Source: Amycolatopsis tolypomycina
GTDB taxonomy: Bacteria; Actinomycetota; Actinomycetes; Mycobacteriales; Pseudonocardiaceae
Reading direction: 5' to 3'
Assembly (NCBI RefSeq): GCF_900105945.1
Contig: NZ_FNSO01000004.1
Coordinates: 2,480,001-2,544,000 of the forward strand
DNA length: 64,000 nucleotides
The position numbers and the translations under genes were made by a program. Numbering within the stretch: position 1 is the stretch's first letter; each line of letters opens with the position of its first letter. The notes beneath the pieces are model-generated. The model was not told where the DNA came from. It did not search any database and worked only from the letters and a program-made list of their open reading frames with translations. Of this stretch, positions 17,984 through 34,389 are shown one piece after another.

Positions 17984-18056
17984 AGATAGAACGGTCGGTC
18001 TTGACGGCGGCGCCTCGTCGCTGTCATAGTCGGCAACAAGACAGATCGTTCTATCT
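17984..18056. promoter_or_regulatory. Inverted pair of TetR operators
   Basis: AGATAGAACGGTCGGTCTTG (17984-18003) and, inverted, AGATAGAACGATCTGTCTTG (18056-18037) match at 18 of 20 positions. One abuts each divergent start, an arrangement typical of TetR control of both genes. Confidence 0.7.
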
Positions 18057-18069
18057 ACCGGGAGCGTGC

Positions 18070-24371
<6,302 letters not shown>

Positions 24372-24377
24372 CCGCGT

Positions 24378-24404
24378 GCCGGCCGGCGTCGTAAGCCGGC
24401 CGGC
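24378..24404 (+). terminator. Rho-independent-type hairpin after the xylanase
   Basis: GCCGGCCGGC, 7-nt loop, GCCGGCCGGC: a perfect 10-bp GC stem starting 6 bp after the xylanase stop. There is no U-tract, as is usual in high-GC actinobacteria. Confidence 0.7.
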
Positions 24405-24472
24405 CGGGTGGCCAACTGCGGAAGGAGACGCCCGCCGCTTGAGGAGTGGCCGCCGGACGGACCCCCTTCGCG

Positions 24473-25255
24473 TCACGCCGTCCGGCGCCTGAACAGGCGG
24501 CCCGTCGCCGCGATCGACAGGGCGAGGATCCCGGCGCACCACGCGAGGGCGAGCCAGGCGCTGTTCCCGGCCGGGGTGCCGAGGAGGAACCCGCGCAGGG
24601 CCTCGATCAACGGCGTGAACGGCTGGTTGTCCGCGAACCCGTGGATCCACGACGGCATCGTGTCCACCGGCACGAACGCGCTGCTCGGGTACGGCAGGAA
24701 CATCACGAAGAACGTGAACCCGCTCGCCGCCTCGGGGGTTTTCGCCAGCAGGCCGACCGCCGCGGACGCCCAGGACAGCGCCAGGATCGCGACCAGCAGC
24801 AGCCCGGCGGCCGCCAGCCAGTCCACAACGGACGCCGAGGGGCGGAAGCCGATCAGGAGCGCGACGCCGAGCACCAGCACGGTCGACACGAGGTTGCGGG
24901 CGGTGCTCGCGGCGACGTGCCCGCCGAGCACGGAGGTGCCCCGTACGTCCATCGACCGGAACCGGTCCATGATCCCGCCGGTCATGTCGTTCGTGACGGC
25001 CACCGCGGTGAGCGAAGCGCCGAACGACGCACACAGCATGATCACCCCCGGCACCACGTACGTCACGTACGCGGTGCCGGTCCGGATCGCGCCGCCGAAC
25101 AGGTAGACGAACAGCAGCATCAGCATGATCGGCAGGGCGAGCGAGGTGATCAGCGCGTCGCTGTTGCGGATCGTCAGCGTGGTCGCGCGGCGGACCAGCA
25201 CGCCGAGGTCTCCCAGCGGCGAGGCGGGACGGGTGGCGGAGAGCGTGTCAGACAC
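24473..25255 (-). CDS. ABC-2 type exporter permease (DrrB-like)
   Basis: 260-residue integral membrane protein with six predicted helices of the ABC-2 family. The conserved ABC-2 loop reads NDMTGGIMDRFRSMDVRGTSVLGGHVAA, and the end PLIEALRGFLLGTPAGNSAWLALAW is typical of DrrB daunorubicin-resistance permeases. GTG at 25255 overlaps the stop of the ATPase gene by 8 bp, so the two are co-translated. Together they form a two-component exporter for a drug-like or lipidic molecule. No biosynthetic genes are adjacent, so a resistance role against external compounds is the simplest inference. Confidence 0.88.
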   Translation of the reverse strand: MSDTLSATRPASPLGDLGVLVRRATTLTIRNSDALITSLALPIMLMLLFVYLFGGAIRTGTAYVTYVVPGVIMLCASFGASLTAVAVTNDMTGGIMDRFRSMDVRGTSVLGGHVAASTARNLVSTVLVLGVALLIGFRPSASVVDWLAAAGLLLVAILALSWASAAVGLLAKTPEAASGFTFFVMFLPYPSSAFVPVDTMPSWIHGFADNQPFTPLIEALRGFLLGTPAGNSAWLALAWCAGILALSIAATGRLFRRRTA

Positions 25256-26213
25256 CGGCTCGCTCCTTGTCGTGGGTGGTGGTCGCGTGCCCGGTCAGGG
25301 CCAGGAACACGTCGTCGAGGGTCGCGGAGTGCACGGCGAACCGGTGCACCGCGGTCCGGGCCGGATCGAGCTCGTCGAGCAGGGCGCGGACGTGCCCCGC
25401 AGTGCCGTCGGTCGCGACCGACAGGGCGAGCCGCTCGCGGTCGGGCAGCAGTGCCCGGTCGCGCAGCTCGGCGGCGAGCGCGTCGAACGCGGCCCGGTCG
25501 GTGAGCGTCAGGTCGAGCCGGTGGCCCGACACCCGCTGCTTGAGCTGCGCTGCGGTGCCCTCCGCGACGATCCGGCCGCCGTCGACGACGGCGATCCGGT
25601 CGGCCAGCCGGTCGGCCTCTTCGAGGTACTGCGTCGTGAGGAAGATCGTGACGCCGGAGTTCGCCAGTTCGGTGAGCACGGTCCACATCGCCGCCCGGCT
25701 GCGCGGGTCGAGGCCCGTGGTGGGCTCGTCGAGGAACATCACCGCGGGCGCCGCGATCAGGCTCGCGGCCAGGTCGAGGCGCCGGCGCATGCCGCCTGAG
25801 TAGGTCCCGGTGCGCCGGGAACCCGCCTCGGTGAGGTCGAACTGCTCCAGCAGCTCGGTGGCACGGCGGACGGCGGCACGCCGGGACAGCCGGCAGAGCC
25901 TGCCGAGCATCACCAGGTTCTCCGCACCGGTCTGCGCCTCGTCGAGCGCGGTGTCCTGGCCGGTGAGGCTGATGCTGCGGCGCACTGACCCGCGCTCCCG
26001 CACCACGTCGTAGCCGGCGACCCGCGCCGAACCGGCGTCGAGGCTGGTCAGCGTGGTCAGGATGCGTACGGTGGTGGTCTTGCCCGCGCCGTTCGGGCCG
26101 AGCAGCGAGAACACACTGCCCGCCGGTACGTGCAGGTCGATCCCGGCGAGAACCGGCACCTCACCGTAGGACTTCGTGAGGCCGGTAGCCTCGATCGCTG
26201 GTTGGCTCGACAT
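25248..26213 (-). CDS. ABC transporter ATP-binding protein (DrrA-like)
   Basis: 321-residue ATPase. Walker A is GPNGAGKTTT, the Q-loop lies near LTGQDTALDE, the signature is YSGGMRRRLDLAASL and Walker B is AVMFLDEPTTGLDPRSR. The switch region is TIFLTTQYLEEADRLADR. The extra C-terminal ~80 residues, ending HSATLDDVFLALTGH, are characteristic of the DrrA family. ATG 26213 is preferred because AGGGGG precedes it. It forms an operon with the permease and diverges from a TetR gene across two direct-repeat operator candidates at 26241-26277. Confidence 0.9.
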   Translation of the reverse strand: MSSQPAIEATGLTKSYGEVPVLAGIDLHVPAGSVFSLLGPNGAGKTTTVRILTTLTSLDAGSARVAGYDVVRERGSVRRSISLTGQDTALDEAQTGAENLVMLGRLCRLSRRAAVRRATELLEQFDLTEAGSRRTGTYSGGMRRRLDLAASLIAAPAVMFLDEPTTGLDPRSRAAMWTVLTELANSGVTIFLTTQYLEEADRLADRIAVVDGGRIVAEGTAAQLKQRVSGHRLDLTLTDRAAFDALAAELRDRALLPDRERLALSVATDGTAGHVRALLDELDPARTAVHRFAVHSATLDDVFLALTGHATTTHDKERAGV

Positions 26214-26240
26214 GCTTCCCCCTGGGGTCCGCGGGCTTAC

Positions 26241-26277
26241 TGCGTACGACATAAACTCTATTGCGTAGGGCGTAAAC
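26241..26277. promoter_or_regulatory. Tandem regulator sites between the ABC exporter and TetR gene
   Basis: TGCGTACGACATAAAC (26241-26256) and TGCGTAGGGCGTAAAC (26262-26277) are direct repeats matching at 13 of 16 positions with a 21-bp period, two helical turns. This spacing suits cooperative binding by the divergent TetR protein. Confidence 0.55.
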
Positions 26278-26311
26278 AGTAAATCAGGGTTTTCCCTGAG
26301 ACGAGGTCAGG

Positions 26312-27076
26312 GTGATGAGCGGCGACGACGCGGAGACCGGGCTCCCGGCCAGTTTCGAGCTGGCCTGGGGCGTGCGCGACCGACCGGCCAAGGGGCCCAA
26401 GCGCGGACTGTCGCTCGAGCAGATCGTCGAGGCGGCGATCGACGTCGCCGACGCCGAGGGCATCGGCGGAGTCTCCATGGGCCGCGTCGCGAAGGAGCTC
26501 GGCGCCTCGGCCATGTCGCTCTACCGCTACCTCGGCTCGAAGGACGAGCTGCTCGCGCTGATGATCGACGGCGCGTTCAACCGCTTCGACGCCACCGAGC
26601 CCACCGGCGGCACCTGGCGCGCGCGGCTCGAGCGCTGGGCCGAGATCGAGCTCGCCGCCTACCGCCGGTTCCCGTGGGTGCTGCACATCCCGATCACCGG
26701 TGCGCCGATCATGCCGAATCAGCTCCGGTTCATGGAATGGGGTCTGCGGACGCTCGGCGGCACCGGCCTGACGGAGGCGGACAAGCTCTCGTCGGTGCTG
26801 CTCGTCACCAGCTTCACCCGCAGCTTCGCCTTGCTCAGCAGCGACATCGCGGCCGCGTTCGAGTCGGCGGACCCGACGACGGTGCGCCTCATGCCGCGGT
26901 ACGGCGAGCTGATCAGGAAGCTGACCACCCGAGCGGAGTTCCCCGCCTTGCACGCGGTGGTCGACGCGGGCACGTTCGACGACGGCGGCGAGTTCGACGG
27001 CCTCGACCACGACTTCCGGTTCGGGCTCCAGCGCATCCTCGACGGCATCGAGAAACTGATCGACCGCCCCGCCTGA
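26312..27076 (+). CDS. TetR family regulator of the DrrAB-like exporter
   Basis: 254-residue TetR protein with the TetR_C_1-type C-terminal domain. An N-terminal extension (~1-30) precedes the HTH (LSLEQIVEAAIDVADAEGIGGVSMGRVAKELGASAMSLYRYLGSKDELL). The ligand domain includes FPWVLHIPITGAPIMPNQLRFMEWGL. GTG 26312 and ATG 26315 are both possible starts behind GAGG. The divergent layout and tandem operators indicate repression of the exporter operon, a very common arrangement in which the exported drug is the inducer. An SDR gene follows 11 bp downstream and may be co-transcribed. Confidence 0.88.
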   Translation: MMSGDDAETGLPASFELAWGVRDRPAKGPKRGLSLEQIVEAAIDVADAEGIGGVSMGRVAKELGASAMSLYRYLGSKDELLALMIDGAFNRFDATEPTGGTWRARLERWAEIELAAYRRFPWVLHIPITGAPIMPNQLRFMEWGLRTLGGTGLTEADKLSSVLLVTSFTRSFALLSSDIAAAFESADPTTVRLMPRYGELIRKLTTRAEFPALHAVVDAGTFDDGGEFDGLDHDFRFGLQRILDGIEKLIDRPA

Positions 27077-27087
27077 GGGTGGCTATC

Positions 27088-27888
27088 GTGCCCGCCGTGG
27101 AGAACGGAGCACTGGCGGGCCGGGTCGCGGTCGTCACCGGGGCCGGGCGGCGGGCCGGGATCGGGTTCGCCATCGCGGAAGAGCTGCTGACCGCCGGCGC
27201 CTCGGTGCTCGTGCATTCGTGGGCCCCGCACGACGCCGAACAGCCGTGGGGTGCCGACCCCGCCGGGGATGCCGGGGTGGTGGCGGCGCTGGGTGGCGAG
27301 GGCCGCCGCCTGCGGCACGTCTCGGCCGACTTCGCCGACCCGCAGGCGCCCGGGCAGGTGGTCGCCGCCGCGGTGGCGGCGTTCGGGGCGGTCGACGTCG
27401 TCGTCGCCAACCACGCCCGGAGCTCGGGCCAGAGCCTCGCCGACGTGACCGCCGCCGAGCTCGACCTGTCCTGGGCGGTGAACGCCCGGGCGAGCGTGCT
27501 GCTGGCGCAGGCCTTCGCCGCCGCGCACGACGACTCCCGGCCCGGCGGGCGGGTCATCCTGTTCACGTCCGGGCAGCACCTGGCTCCGATGAGCCGGGAA
27601 CTGCCCTACGCGATCAGCAAGGGCGCCCTCCACCAGATGACGCTCACCCTGTCCGACACGCTGATCGACCGCGGGATCACGGTCAACACGATCAACCCCG
27701 GCCCGGTCGACACCGGGTGGGCCGAGCCGGACCTCGCCGCCCGCGTCGGGCGCGCCCTGCCCGCCGGCCGGTGGTGCCGCCCGGCCGAGGTCGCCCGGCT
27801 GGTCCGGTGGCTGGCCTCCGACGACAGCCGGTGGATCACCGGGCAGGTCGTCGACGCCGAGGGCGGGTTCCGCCGCTGGGTGATGTGA
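27088..27888 (+). CDS. Short-chain dehydrogenase/reductase (FabG-like)
   Basis: 266-residue SDR. The coenzyme loop is VTGAGRRAGIGFAIAEEL, a variant with an insertion of two residues compared with TGxxxGIG, followed by ADFADP and VVANHA. The active-site Ser lies in VILFTSGQH and the Tyr/Lys pair in YAISKGAL. The end SRWITGQVVDAEGGF is classical. GTG 27088 is chosen for the GAGGG site 8 nt before it, although an in-frame GTG at 27079 exists. It is close behind the TetR gene and could act on the compound sensed by that regulator. Substrate unknown. Confidence 0.82.
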   Translation: MPAVENGALAGRVAVVTGAGRRAGIGFAIAEELLTAGASVLVHSWAPHDAEQPWGADPAGDAGVVAALGGEGRRLRHVSADFADPQAPGQVVAAAVAAFGAVDVVVANHARSSGQSLADVTAAELDLSWAVNARASVLLAQAFAAAHDDSRPGGRVILFTSGQHLAPMSRELPYAISKGALHQMTLTLSDTLIDRGITVNTINPGPVDTGWAEPDLAARVGRALPAGRWCRPAEVARLVRWLASDDSRWITGQVVDAEGGFRRWVM

Positions 27889-27898
27889 CCCGCGGGCG

Positions 27899-30800
27899 TC
27901 AGCGCTTGGCCCGGTCCCAGATCACCACCGGGGGCTCGTTCGGGAAGTCCGTGTCGTGCGCCCAGACCTTGTCCACCTTGGGGTTGTGCCGCAGGATCGG
28001 GAACTCGTCCATGTCGAACACGTTGTTGGGACGGCGCGAAGCCAGCTCGTCGCCCTGGCCGGGCCAGCCGCTCGACTTGCCCGGCGTGTTCGGCAACGCG
28101 ATGTGGACGTCGCCTTCCGCGTTGTGCGCCAGTGCCTTCGACGCGTCCTTCCAGACCTTCTCGCCGTTGGGGTGCTTGTCGGCGAAGCCGGGCATCTCGA
28201 CGCCGTTGTCCTTCAGGAGCCCTTCGAGGGTGTTGCCGCCGTTCTTCTTCGCCATGTCGATCGCCGGGTTCTCGATCGAGCCGTGGTACTTCGACTCGGA
28301 CAGCGGCTTGCCGGTCGCGGGGTCGACGACCTCGTCCTTGATGTGGCCGCCCGACCAGAACCAGGACTTGTCCTTGCCCGGCGCCATCATGTCGTTCCAC
28401 TTCGCCGAGAACTTGGCGTACTGCTCGTCGGTCATGGTGTGCGGGCGAATCTTGCCGTCCGGGTCGCGGAACTCGTCGAGGCCGTCCGGCTTCTTGGCCC
28501 CCGGCGGGAGCTTGCCCGCGTCGCCGCCGCCCGCCGGGTTGTCCGGGGCCTTCGGGCCGCCCGTCTTGCCGCACGGGCTCTGTGTCAGGCCCAGCGGGTC
28601 GCTCTGCAGGTGCGGCTGCCCGACGTAGCCCGCCGGGTCGGGCGCCGCGGCCAGGCCGAGCGGGTCCTGGCTCAGGTAGCGGCCCGTCCGCGGGTCGTAG
28701 TAGCGGTAGACGTTGTAGTGCAGGCCGGTTTCGGCGTCGCGGTACTGGCCGGGGAAGGCCAGCGGCATCGGCGCCGTCCCGGACGTCGAGGGCAGCAGTT
28801 CGCCCCAGAAGCTCGTGCGCGCCTGCCACGCGACGCTGCCGTCCGGGCCCAGCAGCTCGGTCGGCGTGCCCGCCGGAGACGTCACCACCGTGTGGCACCG
28901 CACCTCGGTACCCCGCTGCTCGACCTGGACCACCGGCCGGCCGTCGTCGGGGTGGCGCTCCCAGGTGAGCACGCGCGAGGACCCGTCGTCGGTCACCTCG
29001 ATCTCCTCGACGAGCTCGCCGCCGCTCCAGACGAACCACGTCTCGGCGGTCCTCCGCGGCGCGCCGTCGTCGCCGAGCTCCCAGCGCCGCTTGGCGAACC
29101 GGCGCCCGAGCGGGTCATAGCGGTAGGTCCAGAACGACTCGTCCGGGCCGATCGCGGCGACCAGCCGGTCGAGCTCGTCCCAGACGAAGCGCCACCCGGC
29201 GGTCCCGGTCACCCGGCCCTGCGGGTCGTGGTCGTCCCGCGTCCCGGACGGCGGCGCGAGCCGGCCCGCCGCGTCGTAGGCGAAGCGTTCGACGCCGTCG
29301 GGGGTGACGACCTCCGCGACGCGGCCCGCCGGGTCGAACCCGAACCGGACCGGCCGGGCGTCCTCGATCGCGGCGAGCCTGCCGTCCGGCGTGTAGGTGT
29401 AGGCGCGCCGGCCCACGCCGGCGATCGTCTGTTCCCCGAGCCGGTCGGCGGCGTCGAAGACCTGGCGCAGGACGACGGCGCCGTCGACCGAACGAGCGGT
29501 CTCGCGGCCGGCTTCGTCGTACTCGAACGCGATCTCGTGCCCGGCGACGCGCAGCGACACCGGCCGGTCGCCGTCGTAGCGCCACTCACTGTCCACACCG
29601 GACAGCGTGGTCCGGTGGACGCCGTCGGCGGCGTAGGTCCAGCGCACGCCGACGCCGTTGACAGTTTCTTCCCGCACGCGCCCGCGTTCGTCGCGCACGA
29701 TCTGCAGCACCGACTCGTTGTTGATCGCGTACTCGAGCTGCCCCAGCGCGTCGTAGGCGTACCCGGTGACCCCGGTCGCGGTCCGGCGTTCGACGACGTT
29801 GCCGAGCGTGTCGTAGGCGTACTCGGTGACTTCGCCGAGACCGTTCGTCATCCGCCGCAGCTGCCCGGCCTCGTCGTAGGCGTAGGTCAGCCGGCGCCCG
29901 TCGAAGTCGGTCTCCGCGGCGAGCCGCCCGGCCGGGTCGTAGGTGTAGCGCCAGGTCCGGCCCCGCGGGTCGGTCACCGAAGCCAGGCGCAGTTCGGCAT
30001 CGTAGCTGTACGCCGTGCGCGCGCCCGCCGCGTCGAACTCCTCGATCGGCAGGCCGAACGGCCCGTACGTGCGCCGGGTCGTCCGCCCGGCCGCGTCGCG
30101 GTGCTCGACGACGCGGCCTTCGCCGTCGTGGCGCCAGCTTTCCCGAGCCCCGTCCGGGCCGATCCGCCAGGAGCGCCGCCCTTCGGCCGTCCAGCCCAGC
30201 CGGGCCGCGCCGCCGGACGCGGTGTGCACCAGCCGCGGCCGGCCGAACGGGTCGCGGTCGCCGGGCCGCGCCGCCGCGGTGATCACCGGTTCGTCGCCGA
30301 GCGGGTCCACCCCGTCGACGCGCAGCCGGGTCGAGACGCCCGGGAGCGCGGCGTGGGGATCGGCCGCCGGGGCCACCGCCCGTGCGTCGCCGGCCCGCAG
30401 CTCCACCTCGCCGGTCCCGGACGGCGTCAGCCGCACCACGGAACCGTCCGGCCGCGTCACCGTCGTCAGCACGCCGTTTTCGTAGCCGTAGAAGGTGATC
30501 CGGCCCAGTTCGTCGGCCTGGGACAGCAGGTCGTCGTAGCGGGTCCAGGAGTACCGGCGCGTGTGCCCGAGCGGGTCGGTCCGCTCGACGAGCTGGCCTG
30601 CCTCGTTCATCCGGTACGTCCAGGTGTGGCCCATCGCGTCGGTGTACCGGGTGATCCGGGCCTCGGTGTCGTAGGCGAACGCGCCGTTGAGGTAGCGCTC
30701 GGCGCCGACGCTGCGGACACAGCGGCCCGCGGCGTCGTAGACGTAGCGGTACCAGGTGCCGGTGCGGTCCTGCCAGCCGACGATCCGGTCGTCGACGTCG

Positions 30801-32527
30801 TAGTCGAGGTTCACCGGGCGGCCGGTGAACCCGGCGATCTGGGTCAGCTGGCCGAGCCGGTTGTAGCCGTACCGGACGACCGGCGCGCCGCCGGGCACGC
30901 CGAGCGCGGCGATCCGGCCGGCCACGGTCTCGACGCCGATCTCGGTGCCGTCGTCCCGGCGCAGCAGCCGCGGCGCGCCAGTTTCGTCGTGTTCGATCGT
31001 GGTGCGGGAGCCGCCCTGCTCGATCACCGTCAGCGGCAGCACGCGGCCGGGGGAGTCGGCGAACACCAGGTGGTGGGCGCCGGTCGAGAGCCGGTACCCC
31101 GCGGCCGTGCGGCGCAGCGGGTGGCGCGGGCCCTCGATCGGCAGCACGGGCCGGTCGCCGTCGGGCCGCGGGTACACGAGGACCATGCCGTCCTCGGCGA
31201 AGAACCGCAGGTGCGCGCGATCGGCCTCGAGTCTTTGGTCCAATGTGGACGCCCAGGAGCGGCCGAACCACCGGCCGGCGCGGTAGGCCGACAGGTGGGT
31301 GCGGGACAGCGTCAGGTCGCCCGCGTCGCCCGGCAGGGTCAGGTCGACCTGCTTCAGCACGACCTCGCCGGTGGCGACGTCGACCGGGTCGGAGACGCAG
31401 ACCTTCTTGTCGTCCGGCACCGCGCGGTCCCGCGGGCCGTCGCCCTTCGGGTCGCCTTTCGGCCTGCCGCCGCCGTCGGGCCCGCCCTTGGGCGTGCCCC
31501 CGGGCGGGTCGGCCTTCGGCGGCGGGTCAGCGGGCGGGTCGCTCTTCGGCGGCGGGTCCGTCTTGGGCGGGGGATCGGTCTTCGGTGGCGGGTCCGCCTT
31601 CGCGCCCGCCGCGCTGGTGCTGTCGTCACCCTTCGGCGGAGGGTCGGTCTTGGGCGGCGGGTCGGTCTTGGGTGGCGGTGCGTCGGGGTCGCCCTTGCCG
31701 CCGCCCTTCGGGCCGCCGATGTCCTTGGGCCCGCTCTTGATTTCGGCGTGCTTCGGCGGCGGCGCGGCCTTGCCCGGCTTGATGTTCCGCAACGCCTTCG
31801 CCGCGTCCGCGAACAGGTCACCGGCCCGCTTCAACAACGGCATCAACGCCTTCAACGCCGTCACCAGCCGCTTCACCAGATCGGCGATCTTCGACGCGGT
31901 CTTCGCCACCGCGTTGATCACCTGCGGCACCACCCACGCCATCCCGATGCCGAGGGTGAACACCACCTGCAACGCCCAGCTGATCAGGTGCCCGATCAGT
32001 TCGGCGATGATGTCGCGCACCAGCGCGCGGACCGCGGCGACGACTTCACCGGCGGTCTTCACACCACTGGAAGCGCCTTCACAGCCTTTCTGCGCGGTTT
32101 CGAGCAGCGTCACGGTGTCCTGCGCGCGCTGGCGGTAGGTGTCCGCGGCGGTGCCGGTCCAGGCGGAGACGTCGGTCTTGACCATGCTGGTCAGGTCCGC
32201 GCCGACACTGCCCAGCTCGGTCGCGATGTTCTTCCACGTCTCCGACTGCGCGGCGATCTCGTCGGCGTTGCCGGTCAGCCCGTTGAGCGCTTCCTTCAGC
32301 GGCCCGACGTGCTCGATCAGCCACCCCACCCCGGCCGCGAGGATCGCCCCGAACGGGTCCATCGCCATCGACAACGCATCCAGCGCCGTCCCGACCGCCC
32401 CGAGCGCCACCGACGCCCAGTCCCCGCTTTCGATGGCGGACTTCAGGTCGGCTGCCGACTCCAGCAGCGAAACACCCGAGTACGCCTTCGTGGAATCCTT
32501 GGTCTCCGCCACCAACGGGTTCGCCAC
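27899..32527 (-). CDS. WXG-RHS polymorphic toxin with CD38-like ADP-ribosyl cyclase/NAD glycohydrolase tip
   Basis: 1542-residue polymorphic toxin. Residues ~1-250 are helical with a WTGTAADTYR (WxG) motif, as in proteins exported by type VII-like systems, and a hydrophobic helix near 180-200. Next is a PPPK-repeat linker (~265-375), a DUF6531-like start (CVSDPVDVATGEVVL), and many RHS/YD repeats closing in the RHS core end YDPRTGRYLSQDPLGL (~1286). The last ~230 residues are the variable tip. FWSGG (Trp1391), NTLEGLL (Glu1435), VWKDASKAL (Trp1459), GDVHIALPN and FDMDEFP (Glu1508) line up with catalytic-site elements of CD38 ADP-ribosyl cyclase (FWS, TLE, FWK, DVVHVMLN, FDxxxxxxVE). NAD consumption is therefore the likely toxic act. 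GTG 32527 follows GAAGG. No immunity gene is adjacent. Confidence 0.85.
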   Translation of the reverse strand: MANPLVAETKDSTKAYSGVSLLESAADLKSAIESGDWASVALGAVGTALDALSMAMDPFGAILAAGVGWLIEHVGPLKEALNGLTGNADEIAAQSETWKNIATELGSVGADLTSMVKTDVSAWTGTAADTYRQRAQDTVTLLETAQKGCEGASSGVKTAGEVVAAVRALVRDIIAELIGHLISWALQVVFTLGIGMAWVVPQVINAVAKTASKIADLVKRLVTALKALMPLLKRAGDLFADAAKALRNIKPGKAAPPPKHAEIKSGPKDIGGPKGGGKGDPDAPPPKTDPPPKTDPPPKGDDSTSAAGAKADPPPKTDPPPKTDPPPKSDPPADPPPKADPPGGTPKGGPDGGGRPKGDPKGDGPRDRAVPDDKKVCVSDPVDVATGEVVLKQVDLTLPGDAGDLTLSRTHLSAYRAGRWFGRSWASTLDQRLEADRAHLRFFAEDGMVLVYPRPDGDRPVLPIEGPRHPLRRTAAGYRLSTGAHHLVFADSPGRVLPLTVIEQGGSRTTIEHDETGAPRLLRRDDGTEIGVETVAGRIAALGVPGGAPVVRYGYNRLGQLTQIAGFTGRPVNLDYDVDDRIVGWQDRTGTWYRYVYDAAGRCVRSVGAERYLNGAFAYDTEARITRYTDAMGHTWTYRMNEAGQLVERTDPLGHTRRYSWTRYDDLLSQADELGRITFYGYENGVLTTVTRPDGSVVRLTPSGTGEVELRAGDARAVAPAADPHAALPGVSTRLRVDGVDPLGDEPVITAAARPGDRDPFGRPRLVHTASGGAARLGWTAEGRRSWRIGPDGARESWRHDGEGRVVEHRDAAGRTTRRTYGPFGLPIEEFDAAGARTAYSYDAELRLASVTDPRGRTWRYTYDPAGRLAAETDFDGRRLTYAYDEAGQLRRMTNGLGEVTEYAYDTLGNVVERRTATGVTGYAYDALGQLEYAINNESVLQIVRDERGRVREETVNGVGVRWTYAADGVHRTTLSGVDSEWRYDGDRPVSLRVAGHEIAFEYDEAGRETARSVDGAVVLRQVFDAADRLGEQTIAGVGRRAYTYTPDGRLAAIEDARPVRFGFDPAGRVAEVVTPDGVERFAYDAAGRLAPPSGTRDDHDPQGRVTGTAGWRFVWDELDRLVAAIGPDESFWTYRYDPLGRRFAKRRWELGDDGAPRRTAETWFVWSGGELVEEIEVTDDGSSRVLTWERHPDDGRPVVQVEQRGTEVRCHTVVTSPAGTPTELLGPDGSVAWQARTSFWGELLPSTSGTAPMPLAFPGQYRDAETGLHYNVYRYYDPRTGRYLSQDPLGLAAAPDPAGYVGQPHLQSDPLGLTQSPCGKTGGPKAPDNPAGGGDAGKLPPGAKKPDGLDEFRDPDGKIRPHTMTDEQYAKFSAKWNDMMAPGKDKSWFWSGGHIKDEVVDPATGKPLSESKYHGSIENPAIDMAKKNGGNTLEGLLKDNGVEMPGFADKHPNGEKVWKDASKALAHNAEGDVHIALPNTPGKSSGWPGQGDELASRRPNNVFDMDEFPILRHNPKVDKVWAHDTDFPNEPPVVIWDRAKR

Positions 32528-32771
32528 TGCATGACCTTCTTTTCGCCGGGTCCTGGCGACAAATTAGCAGCGGCCGATCACGCCGCGCCGGTGCCGGAAC
32601 CCCGCTGCCCGAAAAGCCACGATCGCTGTCCGGGGCGGGCAACGGCGGTCCGGCGTGGAGGTGATCACCACCGGAGACGGCCGACTGGTGGGCGGTTCTC
32701 ACCTCTCCTCGGCATCGGAACCGCTCCTAAAGTCACCCGCGACAGCAAGTTCCCCGACCGGAAGAGGCGCC

Positions 32772-34385
<1,614 letters not shown>

Positions 34386-34389
34386 AGCG

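Noticed and set aside
31500..31700. Repetitive GC-rich segment as a possible repeat element
   Set aside because: It encodes the DPPPK repeats of the toxin linker and stays in frame.
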